Source of the DNA: Streptomyces sp. NBC_01408
GTDB lineage: Bacteria > Actinomycetota > Actinomycetes > Streptomycetales > Streptomycetaceae
Length of the DNA stretch: 64,000 nt
Assembly (NCBI RefSeq): GCF_026340255.1
Contig: NZ_JAPEPJ010000001.1
Span: 3,093,001 to 3,157,000 of the forward strand
Direction: 5' to 3'
The notes beneath the pieces are model-generated. The model saw nothing but the letters and a program-made list of their open reading frames with translations, made no database searches and had not been told where the DNA came from. A program made the translations under genes and the position numbers. The first letter of the stretch is position 1, and each line of letters begins with the position of its first letter. Positions 19,792-26,967 of this stretch are shown in pieces.

Positions 19792-20571
19792 TCAGTCTGT
19801 GGCCGGGATCCGAAACTCGAAGACGAACTGGTCAGCGGCCATGAGGGTGTCGCAGACCTCCACGACCCGACCCTCCTCCGTGACGGCGTTCCGCAGCAGA
19901 TGAACCACTGGAGCGCCCGGGCTGAGTGCCAGCTCCGACGCCTCCGCCCTGGCGGCCGGCCGGGCCTGCAACGTCTCCACGAACTCGGCGAAGACGTGGC
20001 CGTGTTCCTCCAGGCGGGCGTAGATGCCGCCCCCGCCGGGGTTCGCGGCGAAGAGCTCCGGGATGTCGCGCACCACGTCCCACGGCAGATACGACGTCGC
20101 CGTCTCCACGGGGGTGCCGTTGCGGAAGTACAGGCGGCGCCGGGCGAGCACCTGAGTGCCGACGTCGACGCCGAGCCGTTCCGCGATGCCCTCGGGGGCC
20201 TCCGTCGGCCCGATGTAGATGACGCTGACCTTGGCGGTCGCGCCGGACTGCTCGGACTCGGCGAGGTACGCGGCCTTGCCGCCCTGCCGGAGTGAGCGCC
20301 GGAAGCGGTCCGAGGACTGGTGGCGCACCGGCGGACGGGCCTTCACGTACGAGCCCTTGCCGTGCCGTGTGTCGACGAGACCGCTGGCGCGGATCTCAAG
20401 CATGGCTTTGCGGATGGTTCCGCCCGAGACGCCGTAACGGTCGACCATCTCGGCTTCGCTCGGTACCTGATCGCCGGGCTTCAGGGCGCCGGCGCGGATC
20501 TGCTGGACGATGTCCTCGGCGATCTGCAAGTACCGCGGTACGGCCTTGCCACCTCCTACAGCTGTTCCCAT
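19792..20571 (-). CDS. GntR/UTRA regulator (KorSA-like)
   Basis: This 259-residue repressor has an N-terminal GntR winged helix (residues ~12-78; YLQIAEDIVQQI, GDQVPSEAEMVDRYGVSGGTIRKAM, GLVDTRHGKGSYV). A C-terminal UTRA-type effector domain (~95-250) includes LARRRLYFRNGTPVETATSYLPWDV and HLLRNAVTEEGRVVEVCD. GntR repressors called KorSA silence pSAM2-type integrative elements, and its place next to xis and int fits that. It is divergent from the Nudix gene by about 30 bp. The perfect palindrome at 20593-20606 is the likely operator. Confidence 0.88.
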   Translation of the reverse strand: MGTAVGGGKAVPRYLQIAEDIVQQIRAGALKPGDQVPSEAEMVDRYGVSGGTIRKAMLEIRASGLVDTRHGKGSYVKARPPVRHQSSDRFRRSLRQGGKAAYLAESEQSGATAKVSVIYIGPTEAPEGIAERLGVDVGTQVLARRRLYFRNGTPVETATSYLPWDVVRDIPELFAANPGGGGIYARLEEHGHVFAEFVETLQARPAARAEASELALSPGAPVVHLLRNAVTEEGRVVEVCDTLMAADQFVFEFRIPATD

Positions 20572-20592
20572 GGTCCTTCGCTTCCTCCTATG

Positions 20593-20606
20593 CTCATGTA
20601 CATGAG
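20593..20606. promoter_or_regulatory. Candidate GntR operator
   Basis: CTCATGTACATGAG is a perfect 14-bp palindrome between the divergent GntR and Nudix genes. It overlaps the possible Nudix start codons, so a bound repressor would block Nudix expression directly. Confidence 0.55.
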
Positions 20607-21057
20607 TAACAGTGCCCCGTCGACCCGGTCAACGCCACGCCACTCCGTATCCGTAGCGGGTGTGGTGGTGCGGGATGACGGTCGGCTGCTGGCGATCCGG
20701 CGCGCGGACAACGGAACGTGGGAACTGCCGGGCGGGGTGCTGGAGCTGGAGGAGACTCCGGAGGAGGGCGTGCAGCGGGAGGTCCTGGAGGAGACCGGGG
20801 TCCAGATCGAGGTCGCCGAGCTGACCGGGGTCTACAAGAACATCGTTGTCGGCGTCGTCGCCCTGGTCTTCCGGTGCAAGCCTTCCGGCGGCGACGAGCG
20901 CACGTCCGACGAGACCACGGCGGTCCAGTGGCTCACGCCCGAAGAGGTGTCCGAGCGGATGTCCGAGGTCTACGCTATCCGACTGCTGGATGCCCTGGAC
21001 GGGGAAGGGCCCCACGTCCGGAGCCATGACGGGCGCCAGCTGCTCACGGTGCGGTGA
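20602..21057 (+). CDS. Nudix hydrolase (Pif-like)
   Basis: This 151-residue Nudix protein carries the full box GGVLELEETPEEGVQREVLEETGV (read here in two parts, GGVLELEETPEEG and VQREVLEETGV), with catalytic REVLEE. Nudix enzymes cleave nucleoside diphosphates linked to another group. In pSAM2 a Nudix protein called Pif limits redundant transfer between cells, and the pairing with a KorSA-like GntR suggests the same here. Start codons at 20590, 20596 and 20602 are in frame. None has a Shine-Dalgarno sequence, so the mRNA may be leaderless. Confidence 0.85.
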   Translation: MSNSAPSTRSTPRHSVSVAGVVVRDDGRLLAIRRADNGTWELPGGVLELEETPEEGVQREVLEETGVQIEVAELTGVYKNIVVGVVALVFRCKPSGGDERTSDETTAVQWLTPEEVSERMSEVYAIRLLDALDGEGPHVRSHDGRQLLTVR

Positions 21058-21697
21058 GAGTTTCCCTACTTCATCAAGGCACCCGCCGCGCACAGCGCGG
21101 CGAGCGCGCCCGTCGCCCGGGCCTGCGCTCCTGTCTCCGCCCCGCTCCGACCCGACCGCCGGCCGCGCGCCAGAACAGCGCGGGTCTGATGGTGGGAAGC
21201 CCCCGATGCGGCTGGCGATAGTCGGCCCCGTGGCTTGAGGCACCTTCCCGGCCGGGCCCCTGTGCCGTGCAAGAACCGGCATCCACGCAGCTCCTCCCGA
21301 GGCTGGCCCCAATCCGCCAGGCGCCTTGGAGCGGTCGACACTCGCGGGGCGCTGCGCCTGGCGCCGAGGCTCGCTGCCATCAACAGGTCAGAGCCCTTGC
21401 CTCCGGCGGGGGCGCTCAGGCTCCGGGATGACGGGGGCCGGTCGTGCGGGTGCGGGCCGGTTTGTGGTGCGGGTGGGGAGCTGTCATCCCGTCTGCCGTC
21501 GACCCAGGCAAGCCATAGCAGACCAGGCTTCTGGGGCCCAGGTCGTTCGTCCAGCAGGGCGCTCCACCTGGGCCCCAGAAGCCTGCCCCGCTATCACTCC
21601 GTGTGGGTCGACGGCAGACGGGATGACAGCTGGGGCGCGCTGTGGCTGGCGCCGACCGCGCCTGCAGGCCCCGGCTTCCTGCACCTTCGTCGCACTA
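21058..21697. other. 640-bp non-coding region of the element
   Basis: No convincing gene is seen between the Nudix and pentapeptide genes. It contains the large inverted repeat at 21479-21631 and an imperfect direct repeat of about 20 bp around CTGGCGCCGA (21352 and 21638). This may be a replication or regulatory region. Confidence 0.5.
21479..21631. repeat. Large imperfect palindrome (153 bp)
   Basis: The outer arms of 27 bp (21479-21505 and 21605-21631) and the inner arms of 20 bp (21524-21543 and 21566-21585) are perfect inverted repeats around a 22-nt centre. The spacers between inner and outer arms pair only partly. Single-stranded DNA or RNA from this site would form a long cruciform or hairpin. 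Confidence 0.9.
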
Positions 21698-22435
21698 TCA
21701 GTTGGGATTCCAATTTGGGCATGGCCCCCTCATCCCCTTGCCTCTCACGACATTTCCGTCGTCTTCATACCAGTCCATTGCTCTGATCTGGGCTTCGAGA
21801 TCTGTGCGCTCCTGGAAGAGTCTGGGCGGCCAGCATGTTGCCTTGTTCGCTTGCGTGCGAGTCATGGCCTTGACACTCCTCATTTCCGCGCGGCCGAGAT
21901 TGGCGCTGAGGAGTAGAGCATCGGACAGGTCAGCCCTCCGGAAGCTGGCGGTCGCAAGATTGGCGCCGGTGAAATCGACGCCGCGCAGATTTGTGTCATC
22001 GAAGTCCGCGCCGAGAAGCTCAGCGTCACGGAAGCTCATTCCTCGAAGGTCAAGTCCGCTGAAATCTGCACCCTTCATCTTCTTGCCGGTGAAATGCATT
22101 CCGTTCAGTGACCGTCGCCCAGGGGTAAACCCGGGAATGCTCTCGGCAATCTCCACATTGGCGCGCCAGACCGCTCGCTCCTGTGCGGACACGAACCCTC
22201 GTTCCAAAAACAGGACGCACAGCCCCACAGCGAAGCCAGTAATCAGGCCGCCGCCGACACCGGAAAGGACTTCCACACGTGCGGTTGTACCTTCCGGGCC
22301 CCTGGCCATTCGCCATCCATAAGCCGCAAGCACCATGCCCGCGACAATCAAACCCAGTACCGCGGCTAGTTGCGCTGGGCCAACACCACCCATGGTCTTC
22401 CCTTCGCCGATGCGGCTCGCACCTCGATTCATCAC
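21698..22435 (-). CDS. Membrane-anchored pentapeptide-repeat protein
   Basis: This protein of about 245 residues has two N-terminal transmembrane helices (AQLAAVLGLIVAGMVLAAYGW and VGGGLITGFAVGLCVLFLERG). A right-handed quadrilateral beta-helix of pentapeptide repeats follows (MKGADFSGLDLRGMSF, LLGADFDDTNLRGVDF, TGANLATASFRRADLSDALL). The start is uncertain: GTG 22435 has GGAGGG 9 nt upstream, and ATG 22393 follows GAAGGGAAG. Base composition is lower in GC than its neighbours, which suggests foreign cargo. Pentapeptide proteins can act as DNA mimics or membrane effectors; the function here is unknown. Confidence 0.75.
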   Translation of the reverse strand: MMNRGASRIGEGKTMGGVGPAQLAAVLGLIVAGMVLAAYGWRMARGPEGTTARVEVLSGVGGGLITGFAVGLCVLFLERGFVSAQERAVWRANVEIAESIPGFTPGRRSLNGMHFTGKKMKGADFSGLDLRGMSFRDAELLGADFDDTNLRGVDFTGANLATASFRRADLSDALLLSANLGRAEMRSVKAMTRTQANKATCWPPRLFQERTDLEAQIRAMDWYEDDGNVVRGKGMRGPCPNWNPN

Positions 22436-22784
22436 CGTGTACTGCCCTCCTGCAACGAGCCAATCGGATGACGGACAGACACAACGATGGCAGTGGAAGG
22501 CCATGACCAGTAGGCATCGTGGCAGAACAAGTGAGCCGGGCCAGGGCGCGAGACATCCACATCCGGCATCAAAACTGCGGGACGATGGTGGCGCTGAGCA
22601 GACGTGCACGACAGCGGCGGCCGAGGCGCCAGCTGCCGCCACGGGGGAGCTGATCAAACATACAAAGCAGGTGTCGACACGCTGATTCGTGCTCAGGGTG
22701 GTGACATGAAGAGCCCGCGCGTGGGTTGGCAACCGTCAGGGTTGCTCCGCTCCCGCGCGATACGGTGCCGCCAAGGGGATAGCT
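22436..22784. other. Non-coding stretch with a partial att-like sequence
   Basis: No gene is supported in these 349 bp. TACAAAGCAGGTGTCGAC at 22661-22678 matches the att core (TACAAAGCAGATGTCGGC) at 16 of 18 positions and could be a decayed attachment site. Confidence 0.45.
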
Positions 22785-22988
22785 ATGAGTGAGCCGGACC
22801 TGTCGGAGTACGCAGCGATGTGGACCACCGAGCGGGATCAGTGGGAACTGCGTCGTGTCGGCGGTGTCTACCTACCGATCACGAAAGGTGATCAGCCGAG
22901 GGTGCAATTGATCTGTGACGATACGCTGGCGGACGAGGTGACCACGCGAATGCTTCAGGCAGGAGTCACCGTAGTGGACGTCGTGTAG
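22785..22988 (+). CDS. Small protein of unknown function
   Basis: This encodes a 67-residue acidic protein, MSEPDLSEYAAMWTTERDQW..., preceded by AAGGGGAT as ribosome-binding site. The middle reads LRRVGGVYLPITKGDQPRVQ and the end DEVTTRMLQAGVTVVDVV. Codon use fits translation. No family is recognised. Such short genes are common cargo or accessory genes in actinobacterial elements. Confidence 0.55.
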   Translation: MSEPDLSEYAAMWTTERDQWELRRVGGVYLPITKGDQPRVQLICDDTLADEVTTRMLQAGVTVVDVV

Positions 22989-23230
22989 TGATCGAGGCGT
23001 GCCCCTGGCGTGCCCGATGAGGTGGCGACGAGCGGGGACTGACGGGGAGCCGGGGCGCTACCCCCCGGTTCGGCCTGGTCAGCAAGTTGCCACGTCAGAC
23101 GCGGTCCGCATACGCGATCTTCCAAACTGGTGATGTACGGCAGCAAGGTGTAGCAACCACCGCGCCCGCAGCGGACCGCTACCAGCCTCGACAGGCCGAC
23201 GATGCCCCCGCAGACCACAACGGATTCGGC

Positions 23231-23518
23231 CTATATCGCCCAGGTTTCAAAAATGCCCACCTTCTTACCGATAAAGAGCGCTGCCGAAGTAGGAACCAGC
23301 AAGCAAATGCCGATGCCGCCAAGCACATATGGTGCCACTGGCGTCGCTTTCGGGAAGTGGCCATTAGGTCGACGCTTGCGCGCAACAGCGAAGCGCCGGA
23401 TAAACAGAGCGGCGCTCAACATGATCAGGAACGCGCCGACAATCTGCAGCACCATCAAGCCGCATGCAATAAGGAAAAGGACCAGGTACGAGAGCAGCAC
23501 CCCCACGACTACCCTCAC
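23231..23518 (-). CDS. Small hydrophobic membrane protein
   Basis: This 95-residue protein has three hydrophobic segments (VGVLLSYLVLFLIACGLMVL, VGAFLIMLSAALFI, YVLGGIGICLLVPTSAALFI) separated by a basic loop (RRFAVARKRRPNG). The start may be GTG 23518 or GTG 23506, the latter with GAGGG upstream. It has no recognised family. The GC content is low for the window. Confidence 0.5.
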   Translation of the reverse strand: MRVVVGVLLSYLVLFLIACGLMVLQIVGAFLIMLSAALFIRRFAVARKRRPNGHFPKATPVAPYVLGGIGICLLVPTSAALFIGKKVGIFETWAI

Positions 23519-23988
23519 TTACTCAGATTTCGGCATTAATCAGAATCCGGTCGGCTTTCATTGCCGTCGGCTGCAACCACGCGCAAGGCGGACAATAGGA
23601 TCATGGCCTGGACTGCGTCAACCCGTGCAGCTGAACGCGTGCCCGATGCGTGCCCGACCGGTTGGTAAGTCGCGGCCATCTACGGGCTCCCCCGCCCTGG
23701 ACCAGCAACCGCGACAAGCACCACCACGGCAGGTCACGGGCACTTACCGTCAGGAGTGGCCAGTGCGCCAAGCATCAGGGGCGCTGGACTTCGCGCGGGA
23801 AGGTTCAGGAGGCGAAGCGGGAAGCCGAGGCCAAGATGCGGGAGCTTCGGAAGAAGAAGTGGGCCTGGTGGTGATCCGTCTCTGACATCCATGGGTGACA
23901 TCAACGCGGGCGAACACTGACAGTGCCTGGCGGTCGCGCAGAGGTATCGCAGCTTGGGCTGCATGGGTGATGGGTGGGGTCCGGGCGA
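23519..23988. other. Right end of the element, no clear gene
   Basis: This region contains a possible remnant ORF (23650-23874) whose end, CAKHQGRWTSRGKVQEAKRE, looks protein-like but has no recognised family. It also holds the right arm-type repeat and then attR. GCGTGCCCGATG motifs recur at 23008 and 23638. Confidence 0.4.
23883..23912 (+). repeat. Candidate integrase arm-binding repeat, right
   Basis: TGACATC (23883) and TGACATCAACG (23896) are spaced 13 bp, matching the left pair at 18390-18419 in order, spacing and orientation. Confidence 0.45.
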
Positions 23989-24035
23989 GCTTACAAAGCA
24001 GATGTCGGCGGTTCGAAACCGTCCACGCCCACCAG
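23989..24035 (+). repeat. attR: displaced 3' part of tRNA-Val
   Basis: This is the exact 47-bp copy of 18308-18354. It lacks the 5' half of the tRNA and is followed by the original chromosomal terminator. Confidence 0.92.
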
Positions 24036-24036
24036 T

Positions 24037-24072
24037 ACGAAGGCCCCCCGCCGATCACGGCGGGGGGCCTTC
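24037..24072 (+). terminator. Original tRNA-Val terminator
   Basis: A 15-bp stem (CGAAGGCCCCCCGCC with its complement) and a 6-nt loop immediately follow attR. It would have ended tRNA-Val transcription before the element inserted. Confidence 0.8.
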
Positions 24073-24174
24073 GACGTAGGTCCTCGACGGCAGTTGGCCC
24101 CTCGGACTCATGGTTCGCGGGGCGCCTGCGCGTCAGGGTGAGCGCGATCGCGCGAGGTCCTGTGTGCAGGGGGA

Positions 24175-24249
24175 TCAGGCGTTGGGGCGCTTGCCGTGGT
24201 TGGCCTTCTTCTTCTTGCGGGCGCGTCGCTTGTTGCCTCGCTTAGCCAT
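24175..24249 (-). CDS. 50S ribosomal protein bL37 (24 residues)
   Basis: A 25-codon gene reads MAKRGNKRRARKKKKANHG and then KRPNA. The extremely basic composition and the ending ANHGKRPN match bL37, the tiny large-subunit protein found in mycobacterial ribosome structures and conserved in actinobacteria. The start is ATG with GGGAGAGG 6 nt upstream. It is easily missed by gene finders because of its size. It originally lay right behind tRNA-Val, so the element inserted between the two. Confidence 0.9.
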   Translation of the reverse strand: MAKRGNKRRARKKKKANHGKRPNA

Positions 24250-24362
24250 GGTGCACCTCTCCCTCATCCGGGAACTGCCGTGCCTTCGCCAGTCTAGGTT
24301 CAGCCAAGGGAGGGCGCATCAGCGGTCTTGGCCGGGCCGGGCCGGCGTGGGATCGTCGGCGC

Positions 24363-24989
24363 ATGGGCGAGTGGCTCGCGTGGGGTGGGGCGGTCGTGGC
24401 CGTGGTCGCGGCCCTGGTGATAGTGGAACGGGCGGCCGGCGCCGGCTTCGAGCGGCGGCGCGTACAGGAACGGGCCCGGCTGCTGGCCCAGCTCCCCGCA
24501 CCCGTCACCGAGGCGCCGGACCCGAAGTTCCACGACGTCGGCGGGATCCCGCACCCGTCGGCCCAACTCGGCGACCGCAGGGACGACTTCACCCCCCTCC
24601 TCGTCGAGTACTACGCCTACGGCCTGACCCAGGCGCGGAGCAGCTTCGTGACCAGCCAGCGGTTCGCCGGGGTCGGGGCCGCGATCCTGCTCCTCGGGGT
24701 GGGGCTGGCCGTGTGGAAGGCCGAGACCAGCGGAGACCTCTACCTGGGCGTCACCACCAGCTCGGTGGGGCTGGTGGTGGCCCTGGTCGGGCAGCTCTTC
24801 CACCGCCGGGCCGACACCGCGCTGCGGCACATGGCCGCCCAGACCGCCTCGCTGCGCGACGACCGGCGAGCCACCGAGACCACGCAGCAGGCCATCGCGC
24901 TCCTGGACGAGGTCGCCGACCCCGTGCTGCGGGCCCGGCTCCAGGCCGGGCTGATCATGAAATTGTCCGGGTCCGAGCTGCCCCCGTAG
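24363..24989 (+). CDS. Membrane protein with TRADD-N-associated-type domain
   Basis: This 208-residue protein has one N-terminal helix (WGGAVVAVVAALVIVERAAG) and a two-helix hairpin at about residues 100-145 (FAGVGAAILLLGVGLAVW, YLGVTTSSVGLVVALVGQLF). It is preceded by YYAYGLTQARSSFVTSQ and followed by a helical tail, ETTQQAIALLDEVADPVLR. The hairpin and flanks resemble the TRADD-N-associated transmembrane domain seen in bacterial conflict-type proteins. The match is by eye only; function is unknown. Confidence 0.6.
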   Translation: MGEWLAWGGAVVAVVAALVIVERAAGAGFERRRVQERARLLAQLPAPVTEAPDPKFHDVGGIPHPSAQLGDRRDDFTPLLVEYYAYGLTQARSSFVTSQRFAGVGAAILLLGVGLAVWKAETSGDLYLGVTTSSVGLVVALVGQLFHRRADTALRHMAAQTASLRDDRRATETTQQAIALLDEVADPVLRARLQAGLIMKLSGSELPP

Positions 24990-25015
24990 CGGGACGGGAG
25001 CGGGATAGTGGGGGT

Positions 25016-25225
25016 ATGTGCCGTTCCATTAAGACCCTGCGCCCGCCCGCCATCCCCGAGAAGGCCACCGAAGAGGAGATCCGCGCCGCCGCGCTGCAGT
25101 ACGTACGCAAGGTGTCCGGCTTCCGGGTACCCGCCGCGCACAACCGCGAGGTGTTCGAGGAGGCCGTGGACGCCATCGCCGAGGCCACCCGGCTGCTGCT
25201 CGACGGAGTGCACGTACGGGGGTAG
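25016..25225 (+). CDS. DUF2277 family protein
   Basis: This 69-residue protein begins MCRSIKTLRPPAIPEKATEE and continues with IRAAALQYVRKVSGFR, VPAAHNREVFEEAVDAI and ATRLLLDGVHVRG. The family signature is the N-terminal MCR(S/N)IK.LR.P and the helical VRK(V/I)SGFR...N. Its function is unknown. It lies 26 bp after the preceding gene on the same strand and may be co-transcribed. Confidence 0.88.
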   Translation: MCRSIKTLRPPAIPEKATEEEIRAAALQYVRKVSGFRVPAAHNREVFEEAVDAIAEATRLLLDGVHVRG

Positions 25226-25271
25226 ACCGCAGCCGTGTGACGGCCCGGCCGTGTGGTCGGGCCGTGGTGCG

Positions 25272-25790
25272 TCAGGCCGCCGTGTGGGCGCGGCGGCGCA
25301 GCACCCACACCCCGGCGCCGAGCGCGACCGCGACGAGGGTGCCGCCCGCGGCGATCTGCCCCGGGCTCACCGAGCCCATGCTGCCGCCCGTACCGCCGCG
25401 CGCGGCGCCCGGCGTGACCTGGAGCGAGACGGTGACGCGCTGGCCGCCCGGGCCGCCGCACTCGAAGGTGACGCGGTGGGTGCCGGGGTTGGCGTTGTTG
25501 TAGACGGTTGCGCTGCCGAAGAGGTTGGTGGCCTCCAGGTTGCCGGGGGTCAGCTGTACGTCGCCGAAGGCGGTCGACGTGGCCCTGCCGGTCTTGGTTC
25601 CGCAGCCCGCGACATTGAGGCCGACCCGCCCGCCCGGCGCGACGGTGCTGGGGGTGACGGAGGCGGAGGGCGCGGCGTAGGCGACGGTGGCGGCGACGGG
25701 AGTGGCGGCGGTCACGACGAGGGCCGCGGCCGCGACCTTCATCAGACGGCGGGACACTGCGTGGGGCGTGGCGTGCGTCTTGGCGGGCAT
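25272..25790 (-). CDS. Secreted, C-terminally anchored Ig-like protein
   Basis: This encodes 172 residues. A signal peptide (residues ~1-40, MKVAAAALVVTAATPVAATVAYAAP) is followed by one beta-sandwich-like domain (VTPSTVAPGGRVGLNVAGCGTKTG ... HRVTFECGGPGGQRVTVSLQVTP, with Cys pairs), a Gly/Ser linker and a C-terminal membrane helix (AAGGTLVAVALGAGVWVL) ending RRRAHTAA. The ATG at 25790 was chosen as the signal-peptide start, with AGGAG upstream. There is no LPXTG, so it is anchored by the helix. Function is unknown. Confidence 0.75.
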   Translation of the reverse strand: MPAKTHATPHAVSRRLMKVAAAALVVTAATPVAATVAYAAPSASVTPSTVAPGGRVGLNVAGCGTKTGRATSTAFGDVQLTPGNLEATNLFGSATVYNNANPGTHRVTFECGGPGGQRVTVSLQVTPGAARGGTGGSMGSVSPGQIAAGGTLVAVALGAGVWVLRRRAHTAA

Positions 25791-26014
25791 GGAGAGAACT
25801 CCTCGGCTCCTCGAAACGGCGCGGCCAGGGCACGGATGTGACGCGGATTCGGTTGCGCACCGTGCTAGGGACGCTAGGAGCCCAGCCCGGCGGCGGCGAT
25901 CGGGGCCGGGTGAACGGGTGAGGCACTGCTCCACCCGGGGGACCCGTACACGAGGGACGCCCTGCGGCCGGTCTCCGCCAGGACCGCGGCGCGCGCCGTG
26001 GCGAGACGTTCCGG

Positions 26015-26653
26015 CTACGCGGCCGGGGTGGCCGTGACCGTGGCCGGGACCGGGCGGCGTACGAGGAACGCGGCCAGGGCGCCCGCCGCGAAGAGCGCGA
26101 CGAGCGAGAGCGCGGTGCCGAGCCACTGCGTACCGAGCCACTGGGTGCCGAAGTAGCCCAGGGCCACGCTGTAGCCCGCCCAGGCCATGCCGGCCAGGAC
26201 CGACCAGGGCAGGAACTCCATCACCTTGCGGTGGGTCTTGCCCGCGCCCAGGGACACCACGGAGCGGCCCGCCGGAGCGAAGCGGGCGATCACGACCAAG
26301 GCGCCGCCGCCCCGGGCCAGGGCCGTGCCGAGGCGTTCGTGGGCCCGGGTCAGCCGACGGGAACGGGCGATGGCCCGGTCCAGTCGGGCCCCGCCACGCC
26401 GGCCCAGCCGGTACGCGGCCATGTCACCCAGCACCGAGGCGGTCGTGGCGATCACGAGCAGGGCCAGGATGTCCGGCACCTGCGTGGGCACCGGCACCGG
26501 TCCGGCCGCCCCGGCGGCAGCCGCGGCAGCCGCCGCGGTGATCACCAGAACCCCGCTCGGCAGCACCGGCAGGAAGACGTCGAGCACGACGGACAACGCC
26601 ACCACGGCGTAGATCCATGGGCTCGTGGTCAGCGACCCCAGAGTCTCAAACAA
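26015..26653 (-). CDS. DedA family membrane protein
   Basis: This 212-residue protein of the DedA/VTT superfamily probably flips or transports phospholipids at the plasma membrane. It has about five hydrophobic segments. Family motifs are FLPVLPSGVLVITAAA, the re-entrant GDMAAYRLGRRGGARLDR, and RFAPAGRSVVSLGAGKTH with the conserved Arg and Gly. The TTG start (complement 26651-26653, after GGGGAG) was chosen because upstream sequence is not hydrophobic or conserved. A short repeat, FGTQWLGTQWLG, is seen near the end. Confidence 0.82.
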   Translation of the reverse strand: MFETLGSLTTSPWIYAVVALSVVLDVFLPVLPSGVLVITAAAAAAAAGAAGPVPVPTQVPDILALLVIATTASVLGDMAAYRLGRRGGARLDRAIARSRRLTRAHERLGTALARGGGALVVIARFAPAGRSVVSLGAGKTHRKVMEFLPWSVLAGMAWAGYSVALGYFGTQWLGTQWLGTALSLVALFAAGALAAFLVRRPVPATVTATPAA

Positions 26654-26868
26654 AGCGGGACTCCCCAGTCCGGTTGACGTTCTGCGGCACGAAGCGCCGC
26701 GACGTCGCGGGGGAGCGGCAGGAGCGGCTTGACAGCCATACAGCGTACGCCTGGCGTTCGCACACCGGACGCCCGGGGCCGCTGCCGCGGCCACAGTGTG
26801 TCAGGTGCCGCCGCCCGCGGGCACGATCCCGCGTACGCGTCAGGCTCGGCACCCGTTCCGGGTATCTC

Positions 26869-26946
26869 CGCGCCCCGCGTCGGCCCGTGCCCGCGCCCCG
26901 CGTCGGCCCCTGCCCGTGTTGGCCCGTGCCCGTGTTGGACCGCCCG
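26869..26946. repeat. Degenerate tandem repeats in a 314-bp gap
   Basis: Two 23-bp units (26869-26891, 26892-26914, one mismatch) are followed by two 16-bp related units. The gap 26654-26967 between the DedA and PhoD genes shows nothing else. Confidence 0.7.
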
Positions 26947-26967
26947 CGCCGGCCCGGTGCGCACGGC

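Larger units (their letters stand above)
18308..23988. mobile_element. 5.7 kb integrated element at tRNA-Val
   Basis: A 47-bp exact direct repeat (18308-18354 and 23989-24035), equal to the tRNA-Val 3' part from the anticodon loop to just past CCA, flanks the segment. Inside, next to the left end, are a tyrosine integrase and an excisionase, then a divergent GntR/Nudix pair like korSA and pif of pSAM2-type AICEs, a pentapeptide membrane protein and small unknown genes. No Rep, FtsK-like Tra or Spd gene is visible. It therefore looks like a reduced actinobacterial integrative element or a satellite that depends on another element. Confidence 0.9.

Noticed and set aside
21058..21478. ORFs on either strand between the Nudix gene and the palindrome
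   Set aside because: All candidates lack a ribosome-binding site and have Arg/Pro/Ser-rich translations without recognisable domains.
23650..23874. Small ORF ending in a Lys/Glu-rich helix near attR
   Set aside because: The start is unsupported by a ribosome-binding site and no family is recognised; it is noted only within the non-coding region entry.
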